Source of the DNA: Arion vulgaris
Lineage: Eukaryota; Mollusca; Gastropoda; Stylommatophora; Arionidae
NCBI GenBank assembly: GCA_020796225.1
Contig: CM036755.1
Span: forward strand, 42,326,306-42,390,305
Direction of reading: 5' to 3'
DNA length: 64,000 nt
Position 1 is the first letter of the stretch; every line of letters starts with the position of its first letter. A program made the position numbers and the translations under genes. This document shows, one piece after another, positions 59,101-64,000 of this stretch. The notes under the pieces were generated by a model. It saw only the letters and a list, made by a program, of their open reading frames with translations. It was not told the DNA's origin and ran no database searches.

Positions 59101-62100
59101 ACAACGGAGACACGATGAAAGAAATAAACTCTCGTATTGCTATAGCAGCTAGTGCCTTCACTAAATTAACGAATATCTGGCAATCTCAAGACCTTAGTAT
59201 ATGCACAAAAGTTAAATTATTTAGGTCATGTGTGATTCCTGTACTGACCTACGGTTGTGAAAGTTGGAAATCAACAAAGAAAATTGATAAGAAACTGGAC
59301 AGCTTTGAGAATAAATGTCTACGAAAATTATTAAAAGTAAAATGGAGTGATTTCGTTTCTAACAACACAGTGAGAGATAGAACACACCAACAACCCGTAT
59401 CAAATATTATAAGGAAACGAAGGTGGAAATATTTAGGCCATGTTCTTAGATCAGACGAAAAGAGACATGGAAATCAACAAAGAAAATTGATAAGAAACTG
59501 GACAGCTTTGAGAATAAATGTCTACGAAAATTATTAAAAGTAAAATGGAGTGATTTCGTTTCTAACAACACAGTGAGAGATAGAACACACCAACAACCCG
59601 TATCAAATATTATAAGGAAACGAAGGTGGAAATATTTAGGCCATGTTCTTAGATCAGACGAAAAGAGACTAAATCGACAAGTCCTTATGTGGTCACCAGT
59701 TGGGAAAAGAAAACGTGGAAGACCAAAGACCACTCTTCGAAGAACCATCCAACAAGAAAGTAAACTATTGGGATGTAAAACCATACAAGATCTCCAACTG
59801 CTAGCAAAGAACCGTATCACATGGAGATCTAAAACCTCTGCTCTATGTGCCGCCTTTGGCTCGAAAGGAATAAACTAACTAACTAACATCCATGGAAATG
59901 AGACCGATATTTCTTGCCTCTCTCAGCAAAGTTCGTTTCAGGGTCTCCTTAGGTCGACATCTCTTTCTTGAACCCACTTCAATGCCTGCTTTGATATTTG
60001 TTGAATATTCGCAAACTCCATTTACTAAGGTCATTATTGTCTAACTCTCACTCAATGCTTCAGAAGGTTCAAAATGGCAGGCTGCGTTACGGGTGGATAT
60101 CATCTATTGAGGTTTTTAACCTCCTGTGGATCTACTGTTCTAGACTCGTGGGTGTTCACAGCAATCAGAGAGTGGACAGGCTTGCATCAACAGCATTGTC
60201 ATGGAGTTGGAAATGGATACAGGGGATGTTTTTACATCTGTAGGCCATCAGCTGTTGGATGAGGACACTAAAATCGATATTAAATCTCATTCAGTGATTT
60301 AAGGAGTTTGAAATTATACAAGCAGACCTGGATGATTGAAGGGCAGAGAGAGGAGTTTTTATGTTCTTTTTCTAATTCCACTCTTGATCTTTTCCCTTCA
60401 TGCAATGTGATTAAAATACTTCTGCTCCCAGCAATCAATGTCAAAGTGGGTATCCTGCATTTTTCTCTTGTACACATCCTTATGCTGTAGTAGAGGACAG
60501 TCTGAGATGTTCTATCCATCTACAATTTCCCATAGAGGGTTTTTTGGGTGTTCTACCATCCTCCAAATGCGTCTCATCCATCTGAGCCTACGAAAACTAT
60601 TTGGAGCATAAAAAATATTGTTGTAATACTTGCTATTTTCATTACCTTAATGTTTGTGATATTATCTTGTCACTTAAAGCTAAGAATACTTCGAAAGCAT
60701 CACACGCAGAAGCCGTTTAGGTATTTCTGATATGCCCCTCAGTTTCAGTTTGGAATATCCTCATTGCACTCGGACATGTCCATAGGTGCTCAATCTCATC
60801 GCAATATCTCCAACAGTGCCAGCGACTGACCGTACCAGTTCGATTTTGATTGATGAGCCTACTCACGTACCTGTTATGCTGTTCTTTTCTTGCTACTCCA
60901 ATCTTCAAACCCAGCTCCTGCAATCTAGTAGTTGACGTGGATCGGTTTAAATGAAAATCTTCTTTGCGGCCACACTCTATGAGGCGTTCAAAATATCAGT
61001 TCTATCCATTGGCTGGCCCTCTAATATGGTGGCAGATCCAGCCAGCCTGTCTGCTCCTCATTGCCCGACAGCCATGTGCCGGCAACATAAGTGTGATTCT
61101 CAAATTATTTACCGTTGATGATTCAGTCAATTGCCTGCACACCGAACCAGCCTCTATCTTGCGGATCATACTCAATGAATCACTCAGAATGCATGCATGA
61201 GTGAAGTTTTGTGACTCCAGCCAACGTAAAGCATTAGTCACCGCCAGTACCTCCATTGTCATGCTGTTTGTTGTCATACGAAATGCACCACTAGCCTCAT
61301 GGACCATTCTGCCACATGAGCTTGCAGAGAGGCCCATGCTGACTTTTGTGACGAACTACCGATCCATCCGTGAAATCACAGGCACCTTCATTGCAGTTTT
61401 CATCAATGATAGCCTTAACTTCTGCATCCAGCGCCACCGGATTCCTCTCTTTGCAACTTTTGTCAAATTTAATGATGGTGGAAAAAGTGTTCCCATATAT
61501 TGAAGGCATATGTCCCTCATGTTTTACTACCATAAAGAAATGTGCTGAGGGCACATCATCAGTCCTCGCCGTACACACGGCATATAAGGCAGAGACATAA
61601 AAATTCCACTCATTTCGATCATGTACCTTTCTTTCTACCTAACGCTAGTCCTATGAATGTCTTTGAACTCTGCTTCAAAAGTTCACTGTGTGCCCCTAGG
61701 CCTCCCTTTTTTTCTGCTGTCTCTGCAGTGTCAACTGCATTCCATGTCTTGGCTGTCTTTCTTTTCTCATCCTGAGGACATGTCCATCGTCTCTTTTGGA
61801 TCTCTTTATTTATGTTTTCCAGACCAGTTAGTTCTAGAAGTTTAATCTTATCCTCCCAGGTATACACAAGTATTCTTCTAAGAAGTCTTCCCTCAAATTC
61901 TCTTAACATACTTTCTATTTTCTTATCTGTTTTCCAAGTCTCAGATCCACGGAGGACTGTTCTAACACATGTTTTATATATCCAAAGCGTTTTCTTGGTA
62001 TCATGCTACTGGATGCTTTACACACAAGTGAAGAAATAAACTTGTTAACCTACCTAAGGCTTTGAAATGTGAAGTGACAAACATTTCACACCCTATGCTC

Positions 62101-63993
62101 TGCAAAGGCTATGGGACATTTTCATTTATCTTACTGTAGTAATTTATATAGTAATTTGCTTTACATGATTAGATTGCTAGTACATCCACATCCCTTCTTA
62201 GCTGTCTTTTATGACATGCGTGACAGGGTCAGTGGTTCTATTCTGTCAGAAATGTGCCCTATGATTCCCCCACCAGCTGTTATATATGTGACAAATTTGT
62301 ACAAAATAATATTACTTGCCTGGTTTAGGCTTAATGACTATAAATGGTATCCCACTTAAGGTCTTTGCCTGTGAGTCCTCTGAGACATTTGGACCCTGAT
62401 GATTGAAGAGAGATCAAATATATTTAAAGAAAGTAATTATAAACAGCCAATGTATGGTTAGAACAAACACAGGTCTATCAGAAAAGTTCCACATTGGGTC
62501 AGGAGTAAAACAAGGATGCATACCATTACCGCTGTTGCTCATCACATATATTGATCAAATCTGTAAAATAGCTAACACCAGTAAAGGAACAACCTTGGGA
62601 ACTTTGAAACAAACTTTTTTGCCAATGATCAGGCAATCATATCAACAACAGAAGAACAGTTTCAGCAATACATTAACAGACTAGAGTTGACATGCAATAT
62701 GAGAATAAACATTGACTAAACCAAAGTAATGACATTCGTTAGAGAGGAAAACACTACCAATATCTCCATCGACAAACATCAATTAAAACAAGTCAAAGAC
62801 TTTACATATTTAGGGAGCATTTTTTCAGCAAATGGAAGAATAACGAGCAAAATTCAACATCGATGTAATAAAGCATCAACATAGATGTAATAAAGCAAAT
62901 CAAAGGACAAATGGCACCAATTTTTAAATGCAAACATGTACATTAAAAGAGCACTGTACAAAATAGTCTTTCTACCAATATTATGCTATCTGTGCTAAAC
63001 CTGGATGCTGACATCAAATGATAGTAGAAAACTAGTCATGACAGAGATAAAGTGTCTGCGCAGAATGCTGGGGGTACTAAGAACCTGACAGGTTTAGAAA
63101 TGAAGATATTAGGAAAAAGTGAGTACAACATCAGTACTGAACTTCATCAAGAAACAACAAATTAAATGGTTTGGTCATATAAGCAAATTACCAACAGACA
63201 GTGCGCAGCAAAAAGCAATGTTGCTCCGATACAATGGATACTCAGAGATAACAGAGGCGACAAAAGACTATTTATGAAGCGCACACAAGGGCTCGTTCTA
63301 GAAATCTCTTCTTATCCTGATGCTGTGAGGCAAAACAGAATTGGAGAAAAGAAAGACAGTGACTACACAAGCACTCTGGTGATAGTGAACATGTTTATTG
63401 ATACTTATGCTACAACTTCTGTAGTGAATACACATTATTGATCTCAGTTAAAAAATTTCTCATGGTGTTGGACATTTTGAAAAACCAAAAGATAGAACAG
63501 TTGTTTCAAATGACTGAGGGTGAAATATATAGTAGTAGCTAATTAGTCTGTGTGTTCGTTCTAGTGCTTCTCCACCTTGATTTTGATACTATAACATTAC
63601 CATTAGGTTAGGAGAAAGTCCTTACTAAAATGTCTAAGATCAGAAGTTAATGAATTGTTTATACCTGATAACTAACTTAGTAACTTACTGCTAATAGTTA
63701 ATAACTTAATCGTGTTAACTTAATGTTATGTTACGCACGGTGTCTCCTTTTTCTACCATACGCCGAAAGGCAAAACAGGATTAGACTCATATAATCATAT
63801 TAATATATATTTAAAATAACGACAATAACGTTTTAACAAGAACACTGTCACTTTCATTACTTTCAACTTTAGTCTTAGTTAGACTTACTACAGGAGACGT
63901 GTTGTCCGTGTTCAGCATCAGTTTTTGAAACAAAGCATTGGAAAACGAGCTATCAGATTTTTCAAAGTCAAGCAACTGTTCATCCATGCTCAT
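29115..63993 (-). CDS. PIH1D1: PIH1 domain-containing protein 1 (PIH1D1), ten exons, complete
   Basis: PIH1D1 is the adaptor subunit of the R2TP complex (PIH1D1, RPAP3, RUVBL1/2). It works with HSP90 in assembling RNA polymerases, snoRNPs and PIKK kinases, and it recognises CK2-phosphorylated acidic DSDD/E-type motifs. The deduced protein has 325 residues (human about 290). Exons are 63993-63889, 62395-62320, 58015-57948, 55031-54914, 53385-53241, 51669-51562, 48110-48024, 43380-43293, 41128-40985 and 29153-29115. The PIH1 domain spans about residues 35-205 (GFCMKTQTDKGDKMFINIC, TQFRIPLSIGEPHAEL, GGGCTAYDVIV, DWIFLKNRKFVG). The CS-like domain spans about 238-325 (EFLVAEIHLPN, LTLDIGEDQLLL, YHLDIFLPFNL, LTVTMPV). 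The start is fixed by an in-frame TAA two codons upstream. Intron 2 has a GC donor. Intron 9 is 11.8 kb and holds a 7.5 kb array. Confidence 0.93.
29600..29825 (+). mobile_element. LINE C-terminal end (family H) in PIH1D1 intron 9
   Basis: The plus strand reads EARNIGLSTMEEIERVAQDR and AVWRNCLQVLCNI at 29715-29815. It is the same family as the split element at 58860-59985. Confidence 0.75.
29830..30225 (+). mobile_element. LINE reverse transcriptase, left half (interrupted by the satellite)
   Basis: Motif A appears as CSIDYTNTFSKVNHQSL near 29890-29945, followed by NLNIDSNDLRVIQNIY near 29955-30000. Motif C is YADDTVLIAKNE at 30189-30225, with the catalytic YADD codons at 30189-30200. The frame then enters the 60-bp repeats. 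It is dead because of stops and frameshifts. Confidence 0.88.
30226..37747 (+). repeat. 7.5-kb tandem array, 60-bp and 62-bp units, derived from LINE RT coding sequence
   Basis: About 125 units. The main unit is 60 bp (tagttccagaaactagttaa, tataatagtggtcacagaaa, gtaacaagaaaaattaaacc). A second type of 62 bp carries acgttaattaatatggtggt and tgtgac. Read in one frame the unit is LQKLVNIIVVTESNKKN and a stop, which is the RT stretch between YADDT..N and GLSLNCKKT in the flanking LINE. A long-range period of about 3.26 kb is visible. Units at 32340-32700 are irregular. The array lies in intron 9 of PIH1D1. Confidence 0.98.
37748..37990 (+). mobile_element. LINE reverse transcriptase, right half
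   Basis: The last array unit runs without a break into KKGLSLNCKKTKVMTISKR, then VHQFKYLTSHGRRRSES and FQKMKGIISNKSMSVDIRK. This is the thumb region expected just after the stretch that forms the repeat unit. Confidence 0.9.
38000..38370 (-). mobile_element. Family B LINE C-terminal tail in PIH1D1 intron 9
   Basis: The minus strand gives SRRDQTVILRLRRGHNRMRH near 38290, KLKIGTND, then PEKKEVAHLHQRPRQTVWR in frame-shifted form and an end near 38000. The word gattatcagctacgccatacagttt is the reverse complement of the tandem at 51721-51980. Confidence 0.8.
38722..38880 (-). repeat. SINE-like repeat with (GAA)n-type edge, copy 2
   Basis: See 8765-8945: more than 100 bp match with few gaps (attcagacgtagtcagggca, cctggtatggtgcttctgac). 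Confidence 0.65.
38982..39174 (+). mobile_element. tRNA-derived SINE (type 1), full length with target-site duplication
   Basis: The head gtgttcatagcgcgatggg and B box ggttcaattcc are followed by the common body and an A9 tail. It is flanked by the 13-bp duplication aacttcttgttat (38969-38981 and 39175-39187). Confidence 0.93.
39440..40400 (+). mobile_element. LINE RT (family E1) in PIH1D1 intron 9
   Basis: RTNTGLSEKFHVGSGVRQGC and VLSPLLFITYIDHIC lie at 39526-39630. A decayed FADD lies near 39690 and YLGSIFS near 39885. QMIGQMASILRCKHVTMN, LPTLCYQCQTW and EMKCIRRMLGVTRRDSLRN lie at 39960-40180, and a WFGHISRLP block near 40230. A second copy is at 62430-63320. Confidence 0.88.
40401..40984. 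other. PIH1D1 intron 9 next to exon 9, unassigned
   Basis: A T-run of about 20 lies at 40596-40615. There is no other recognisable content. Confidence 0.4.
40985..41128 (-). CDS. PIH1D1: PIH1D1 exon 9, residues 266-313
   Basis: It encodes SLTLDIGEDQLLL, YHLDIFLPFNL and GAQFNRISK. It is phase 0 at both ends, with donor gtaaga. Confidence 0.95.
41325..41430 (+). mobile_element. Short LINE RT fragment (family E1) in PIH1D1 intron 8
   Basis: The translation across a one-base shift gives VVRQGYVLSTLLFITYIHEI and KISNT, the motif B region of family E1. Confidence 0.65.
41905..43205 (+). mobile_element. LINE RT (family C1) joined to an RNase H stub, in PIH1D1 intron 8
   Basis: It begins with a family A RNase H remnant, LIYCPGHASVKGNER at 41917-41965. 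It switches at about 41970 to a different LINE: LKRGKSPGCDDIPAELIQTG near 42240, SFWPKEWKRSVFIPIPKK near 42360, a one-base shift, NYRTIALISHASKILLRIIM near 42433, QAGFRRGRGTRDHIC, motif A FIDYSKAFNHIQ near 42637, KGVRQGCILFPYLFNIYAEN near 42808 and motif C LRYADDKVLL at 42943-42972. The frame is open for 209 codons. It is among the better preserved RTs in the window. Confidence 0.9.
43293..43380 (-). CDS. PIH1D1: PIH1D1 exon 8, residues 236-265
   Basis: It encodes APEPKFTIVQEPLEGYPEFL and VAEIHLPNI, the first strands of the CS-like domain. Confidence 0.95.
43390..43885. other. PIH1D1 intron 7 next to exon 8, unassigned
   Basis: The open frame 43586-43774 shows no family resemblance. Nothing else is supported. 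Confidence 0.4.
43886..44762. mobile_element. hAT-type foldback element, about 880 bp, long inverted arms
   Basis: The left arm (about 43886-44295, starting cataggttcccaaagtgggt) and the right arm (about 44418-44762, reverse complement cagcgtttcccaaagtgggc) are inverted copies. They share gggcggtac, gcgctga, tgggttcggaagcatt, tttgcgattgaa, tttttcatcaattttc, gcgttggcaaactgtta and ggcgttacaaa. CAG...TTCCCAAA termini are typical of hAT elements. The short centre (44296-44417) has no gene. Its right end sits in a LINE tail (44763 onward). Confidence 0.85.
44763..45321 (-). mobile_element. LINE RT (family F), left part
   Basis: On the minus strand: TMGRVLHEGKLTETFEIKTC near 45320, VRQGCLLPPFLFLLAIDRIM near 45255, the catalytic LEDLDFADDLALLSHSHQQM near 45140, LTIHREKTKIMRLN near 45040, VGTFAYLGCVIKIQGGSDED near 44950 and SNVKAVLLY at 44765. 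It is cut by the hAT foldback on one side and by the family A LINE on the other. Confidence 0.92.
45322..47394 (+). mobile_element. Family A LINE: RT plus RNase H, inserted into family F LINE
   Basis: RT blocks: YGKLLEKIVARKVMCHLETD near 45428, motif A VAVIIDLEDAYNKVNF near 45600, MERTVALRLGTWTS near 45718, PGITQGSPLSPVLFNIYTAN near 45780 (one frame shift) and motif C LTFADEILIG near 45876, where FADD is FADE. RNase H blocks: VVYTNGSVHGGEKSGWSFLA near 46743 (the first catalytic Asp is Asn), RMEIEAATAALHWL near 46866, IVVSDSQLMLHRIQ near 46932 and CPGHAGVYGNERVDRLAST near 47046. The C-terminus is [16 protein letters not shown], followed by an AACCAATAACCAAT tail. The 5' end is truncated just before the RT. 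Confidence 0.92.
47395..47790 (-). mobile_element. LINE RT (family F), right part
   Basis: On the minus strand, HAGFRQYRSCTDQISVL near 47620, then IVEQSIEWNSELYINFVDYE and KEFDSLNRETLWKLL near 47560-47480, and SQKLTNLIKKMYED near 47400. This is the segment directly before the 45321-44763 part, so the family A element splits one LINE. Confidence 0.9.
47791..48023. other. PIH1D1 intron 7, unassigned
   Basis: AT-rich, no identified feature. Confidence 0.4.
48024..48110 (-). CDS. PIH1D1: PIH1D1 exon 7, residues 207-235 (linker)
   Basis: It encodes VGEQLPEEQPEKRNLI and VQQHENELIK, a charged linker between the two domains with little conservation. It was found from acceptor, donor and phase agreement on both sides. 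Confidence 0.8.
48190..48300 (+). mobile_element. Short family A LINE fragment in PIH1D1 intron 6
   Basis: LSKTQSNRLEKIQNEVMRII and LGCTK match the thumb region of the 24030-26280 copy (25190-25258). Confidence 0.75.
48440..48545 (+). mobile_element. SINE (type 2) 3' part
   Basis: Words cggaccgagccatatgggg and ccggtgcaatgaagtcaatcc match the 3' half of the SINE at 19251-19490. Confidence 0.6.
48575..50110. repeat. GC-rich dispersed repeat, copy 2 (about 1.5 kb)
   Basis: It pairs with 6790-8110. The left edge ttcttctttcttcttgcgtt is shared in style with 22808 and 8770. No frame is kept between the copies, although minus-strand frames at 49543-49785 and 7275-7493 share a short stretch (ADRTYMRTM against AERARMRTM). 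Function is unknown. Confidence 0.7.
50300..50900 (+). pseudogene. hAT transposase fragment (ZBED/GTF2IRD2-like) in PIH1D1 intron 6
   Basis: Frame 50470-50766 reads LTVQQSVFTTTAKQSSNM, ICHLLAKIKKLFSDGEIVKE and VMIIAAPTLFDDHKD. After a shift come IVARKVEQISNNLQ and CEYFSFQLDESTDILNTA near 50820-50872. The ALxxDESTD block with the first catalytic Asp of hAT transposases is retained. The BED finger and C-terminal dimerisation region are not seen. Confidence 0.82.
50988..51130 (+). mobile_element. tRNA-derived SINE (type 1), 5'-truncated, with target-site duplication
   Basis: It starts inside the B box (agttcaattccgcaggctgg) and ends in an A-run. The 12-bp duplication atttactggaag flanks it (50976-50987 and 51131-51142), so the truncation happened during insertion. 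Confidence 0.92.
51143..51561. other. PIH1D1 intron 6, unassigned
   Basis: A broken frame (KSLYIEFSQSVLYDFLLQN near 51250) may belong to the hAT remnant, but I cannot confirm it. Confidence 0.35.
51562..51669 (-). CDS. PIH1D1: PIH1D1 exon 6, residues 171-206
   Basis: It encodes FPDWIFLKNRKFVGKLADQQ and the following linker. The acceptor attattattgag keeps frame with exon 5. The stronger-looking ttttccag 13 bp further in would shift the frame. Use of the gag acceptor adds GWCF before PDW. Confidence 0.85.
51721..51980 (+). repeat. LINE 3' terminus (family B) in three tandem copies
   Basis: The 87-88 bp unit starting aactgtatggcgtggctgat begins at 51721, 51808 and 51896. Each encodes KLYGMADNLRQTAAFIRESE then ISI and two stops, which is the C-terminus of family B (compare 38000-38100 minus). 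Only the last part of the LINE is present. Confidence 0.9.
52085..52500. repeat. Minisatellite, about 60-bp unit, six to seven copies
   Basis: The unit ttctgctttttctcttgtta, gaattgtataggctattctg, ttgtcatcatttgatattcc repeats. Copies at 52240-52320 and 52450-52500 carry many small deletions, while the others are almost the same. Confidence 0.93.
52597..53155 (-). repeat. Dispersed repeat X, copy 1 (inverted relative to copy 2)
   Basis: About 550 bp, reverse complement of 55155-55690. Shared words include gcagtgaagttggaac, catttatgcggcag against catttatgcggtgc, gttccttcgacatgaattg, gaatgctttttgctgtgtca and catgtttggtc. It has no coding capacity and no family assignment. It lies in intron 5. 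Confidence 0.9.
53241..53385 (-). CDS. PIH1D1: PIH1D1 exon 5, residues 123-170
   Basis: It encodes GGGCTAYDVIVHSKVLKK and LTVMCEGIESKYDILISK, and ends two bases into the next codon at GG/gtaagt. Confidence 0.95.
53570..54275 (-). mobile_element. LINE RT (family C1) remnant in PIH1D1 intron 4
   Basis: On the minus strand: LEWFEMHPLSVSI near 54200, CFDPFTIGGNIIPKLRHAD near 54100 (the YADD motif C is lost as HAD-I), then TDKVQFQAKTTISNEDIED near 53700 and VINFEYLNSVNKNKDCT near 53640. It is the same family as 41970-43205. Confidence 0.8.
54276..54650. other. PIH1D1 intron 4, unassigned
   Basis: The open frame 54398-54646 has no recognisable match. Confidence 0.35.
54655..54755 (-). mobile_element. 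tRNA-like SINE head
   Basis: On the minus strand TGGTGGCTCAGTGGTTAGCT lies before GGGCTTGGTTCAGATCTGAG, which places decayed A and B boxes at tRNA spacing. It lies in intron 4. Confidence 0.6.
54914..55031 (-). CDS. PIH1D1: PIH1D1 exon 4, residues 84-122
   Basis: It encodes KDLSDEELLKVLESED and FRIPLSIGEPHAELDK, the most conserved PIH1 segment. Confidence 0.95.
55155..55690 (+). repeat. Dispersed repeat X, copy 2
   Basis: The partner of 52597-53155 in opposite orientation, in intron 3. The two copies enclose PIH1D1 exons 4 and 5. The right edge is 4 bp from the Helitron terminus. Confidence 0.9.
55695..56640 (-). mobile_element. Helitron 3' part with PIF1-like helicase remnant
   Basis: Minus-strand frame 56101-55913 reads LIVTVNKTQEQSFKVDGFDL and SYFSHGQLNVTCSVVSNKDN. 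This corresponds to the TINKSQGQTL and FSHGQLYVAxSR motifs of Helitron RepHel helicases. The element ends in ATTTGCTAG followed by T, fitting the CTRR terminus and A/T insertion rule. GCAAA and TTTGC can form a small stem just before the end. Frames upstream to about 56640 are decayed. Confidence 0.8.
56641..56807. other. PIH1D1 intron 3, unassigned
   Basis: Nothing recognised. Confidence 0.35.
56808..57640 (+). repeat. Minisatellite, 52-bp unit, about 16 copies
   Basis: The unit gagtgaggagtgtgtttagc, tagaatgagtaggaatggat, acatgcaggtct repeats with a few percent variation. A single unit also ends the LINE fragment just downstream (57806-57853). Confidence 0.96.
57650..57860 (+). mobile_element. 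LINE 3' end with C2H2 finger
   Basis: PCPHCTRTFQANIWLTSHLR and THRQT lie at 57661-57735. CxxC and HxxxH spacing is that of the C-terminal finger of some LINE ORF2 proteins. CVVIITRDGQASS follows near 57765 in another frame. The end merges into a copy of the 52-bp repeat unit. Confidence 0.75.
57948..58015 (-). CDS. PIH1D1: PIH1D1 exon 3, residues 61-83
   Basis: It encodes FCMKTQTDKGDKMFINICHS followed by EN. This is the basic edge of the PIH1 domain that contacts phosphopeptides in the family. The donor is gtaagt. Confidence 0.93.
58016..58440. other. PIH1D1 intron 2 next to exon 3, unassigned
   Basis: AT-rich, no feature recognised. Confidence 0.4.
58500..58800 (-). mobile_element. Family B LINE C-terminal tail
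   Basis: The minus-strand 91-codon frame reads STDFRLRMGHCCLRAHLHRM, NSAVCTCGASKQSPEHILQD and CTILSSVRMEIWPTETTLQN, a complete Cys-rich tail (CxC...HxxxC). It is the best preserved tail of this type in the window. Confidence 0.88.
58860..58941 (-). mobile_element. Family H LINE end, part 2 (split by insertion)
   Basis: The minus strand reads MDEIEQIAQDRAIWRITCRP at about 58939-58880. It continues the part at 59887-59985 exactly once the inserted LINE and one target-site copy are removed. Confidence 0.85.
58942..59886 (+). mobile_element. LINE (family G), 5'-truncated insertion with 11-bp target-site duplication
   Basis: It starts inside the RT and encodes LQINSAKTKIMDLTNSTDNI, HFTYLGSKVSNNGDTMKEIN, PVLTYGCESWKSTKKIDKKL and CLRKLLKVKWSDFVSNNTVR. 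The C-terminus reads WSPVGKRKRGRPKTTLRRTI and ends CAAFGSKGIN. It closes with a TAACTAACTAAC tail. The duplication catccatggaa lies at 58931-58941 and 59887-59897. A 202-bp internal segment is present twice (59265-59466 and 59468-59669). Confidence 0.95.
59265..59669 (+). repeat. Tandem 202-bp duplication inside LINE G
   Basis: 59265-59466 and 59468-59669 appear identical. The 203-bp offset shifts the frame by two bases, which breaks ORF2 after SDEKR. Confidence 0.95.
59887..59985 (-). mobile_element. Family H LINE end, part 1
   Basis: The minus strand reads ETLKRTLLREARNIGLISM, broken at the Met codon by the LINE G insertion. Confidence 0.8.
60000..60480 (+). mobile_element. Family A LINE RNase H end, decayed
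   Basis: Pieces are equivalent to 46915-47220: the words attattgt..aactctcactcaatgctt, ggtgttcacagcaatcagag and agtggacaggcttgcatcaa. Frames shift repeatedly. Confidence 0.7.
60720..61590 (-). mobile_element. Family A LINE RNase H region
   Basis: On the minus strand: ARTDDVPSAHFFMVVKHEGH near 61565, VALDAEVKAIIDENCNEGAC near 61430, DFTDGSVVRHKSQ near 61380 (first catalytic Asp kept), MEVLAVTNALRWLESQN near 61260, CILSDSLSMIRKIEAGSV near 61190, a shifted GADRLAGSATIL near 61050 and RLSTYGHVRV near 60780. Confidence 0.85.
61600..62040 (-). mobile_element. LINE RT C-terminal tail
   Basis: The minus strand reads MLREFEGRLLRRILVYTWED, KIKLLELTGLENINKEIQKR and RWTCPQDEKRKTAKTWNAVD. The usual RWxxLGHVxRM block is partly deleted between RRWT and CPQDEK. 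Confidence 0.8.
62320..62395 (-). CDS. PIH1D1: PIH1D1 exon 2, residues 36-60, GC donor
   Basis: It follows catcag and encodes GPNVSEDSQAKT through VIKPKP plus one base of Gly61. The donor is gcaagt, which matches the strong AG/gcaagt consensus of GC-AG introns. Using it makes the junction read KPKPGFC, like the PQPGFC of the human protein. Confidence 0.85.
62430..63320 (+). mobile_element. LINE RT (family E1), second copy, PIH1D1 intron 1
   Basis: MVRTNTGLSEKFHIGSGVKQ and GCIPLPLLLITYIDQIC lie at 62454-62560, with later blocks in shifted frames (TYLGSIFSA near 62805, EIKCLRRMLGV near 63045, IKWFGHISKLPTDS near 63150). It is more decayed than 39440-40400, with a duplicated stretch near 62860-62900. 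Confidence 0.85.
63321..63888. other. PIH1D1 intron 1 next to exon 1, unassigned
   Basis: AT-rich, with a short run of TTAGTAACTTA-like words near 63660-63730. No gene. Confidence 0.4.
63889..63993 (-). CDS. PIH1D1: PIH1D1 exon 1, residues 1-35
   Basis: It starts MSMDEQLLDFEKSD and ends TSPV before gtaagt. An ATG at 63987 is an alternative start. The promoter lies beyond the window edge. Confidence 0.8.
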
Positions 63994-64000
63994 GCTTTAA

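Overview
The window is AT-rich DNA from an invertebrate animal. It has spliced genes with GT-AG introns, one probable GC-AG intron, several LINE families, tRNA-derived SINEs, mariner, hAT and Helitron remnants, and long tandem arrays. A mollusc or other lophotrochozoan seems likely from the repeat mix, but nothing in the sequence proves it. There are no bacterial operons, phage genes or CRISPR arrays.

Three host genes can be supported. (1) A Notum/pectin-acetylesterase-like C-terminal exon lies on the + strand at 1610-2064. (2) A complete four-exon sorting nexin-3 gene (SNX3, 161 aa) lies on the - strand at 23902-16787. (3) A complete ten-exon PIH1D1 gene (R2TP/HSP90 co-chaperone, 325 aa) lies on the - strand at 63993-29115 and covers more than half of the window. 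SNX3 and PIH1D1 are head to tail, about 5.2 kb apart. I assembled both by hand from protein similarity, splice signals and phase. All exon junctions keep frame.

Layout: 1-1560 is the 5' part of a LINE plus a minisatellite. 1610-2064 is the esterase exon. 2690-16620 holds LINE, MITE and mariner remnants and a GC-rich repeat. 16787-23902 is SNX3, with LINE and SINE pieces in its introns. 24030-28690 holds nested LINEs between the two genes. 29115-63993 is PIH1D1. Its last intron (29154-40984, 11.8 kb) contains a 7.5 kb tandem array at 30226-37747. The other introns hold a LINE inserted into another LINE (44763-47790), a hAT-type foldback (43886-44762), an inverted repeat pair around exons 4 and 5, a Helitron end, and a fresh LINE insertion with a target-site duplication (58931-59897).

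The main discovery is the origin of the 7.5 kb array. Its 60-bp unit is a piece of reverse-transcriptase coding sequence from a LINE whose two halves still flank the array: the YADD motif on the left and the following palm sequence on the right. The array also carries a higher-order period of about 3.26 kb.

The repeats have no operon-like cooperation. The functional content is membrane trafficking (SNX3), chaperone assembly (PIH1D1) and an extracellular esterase fragment.
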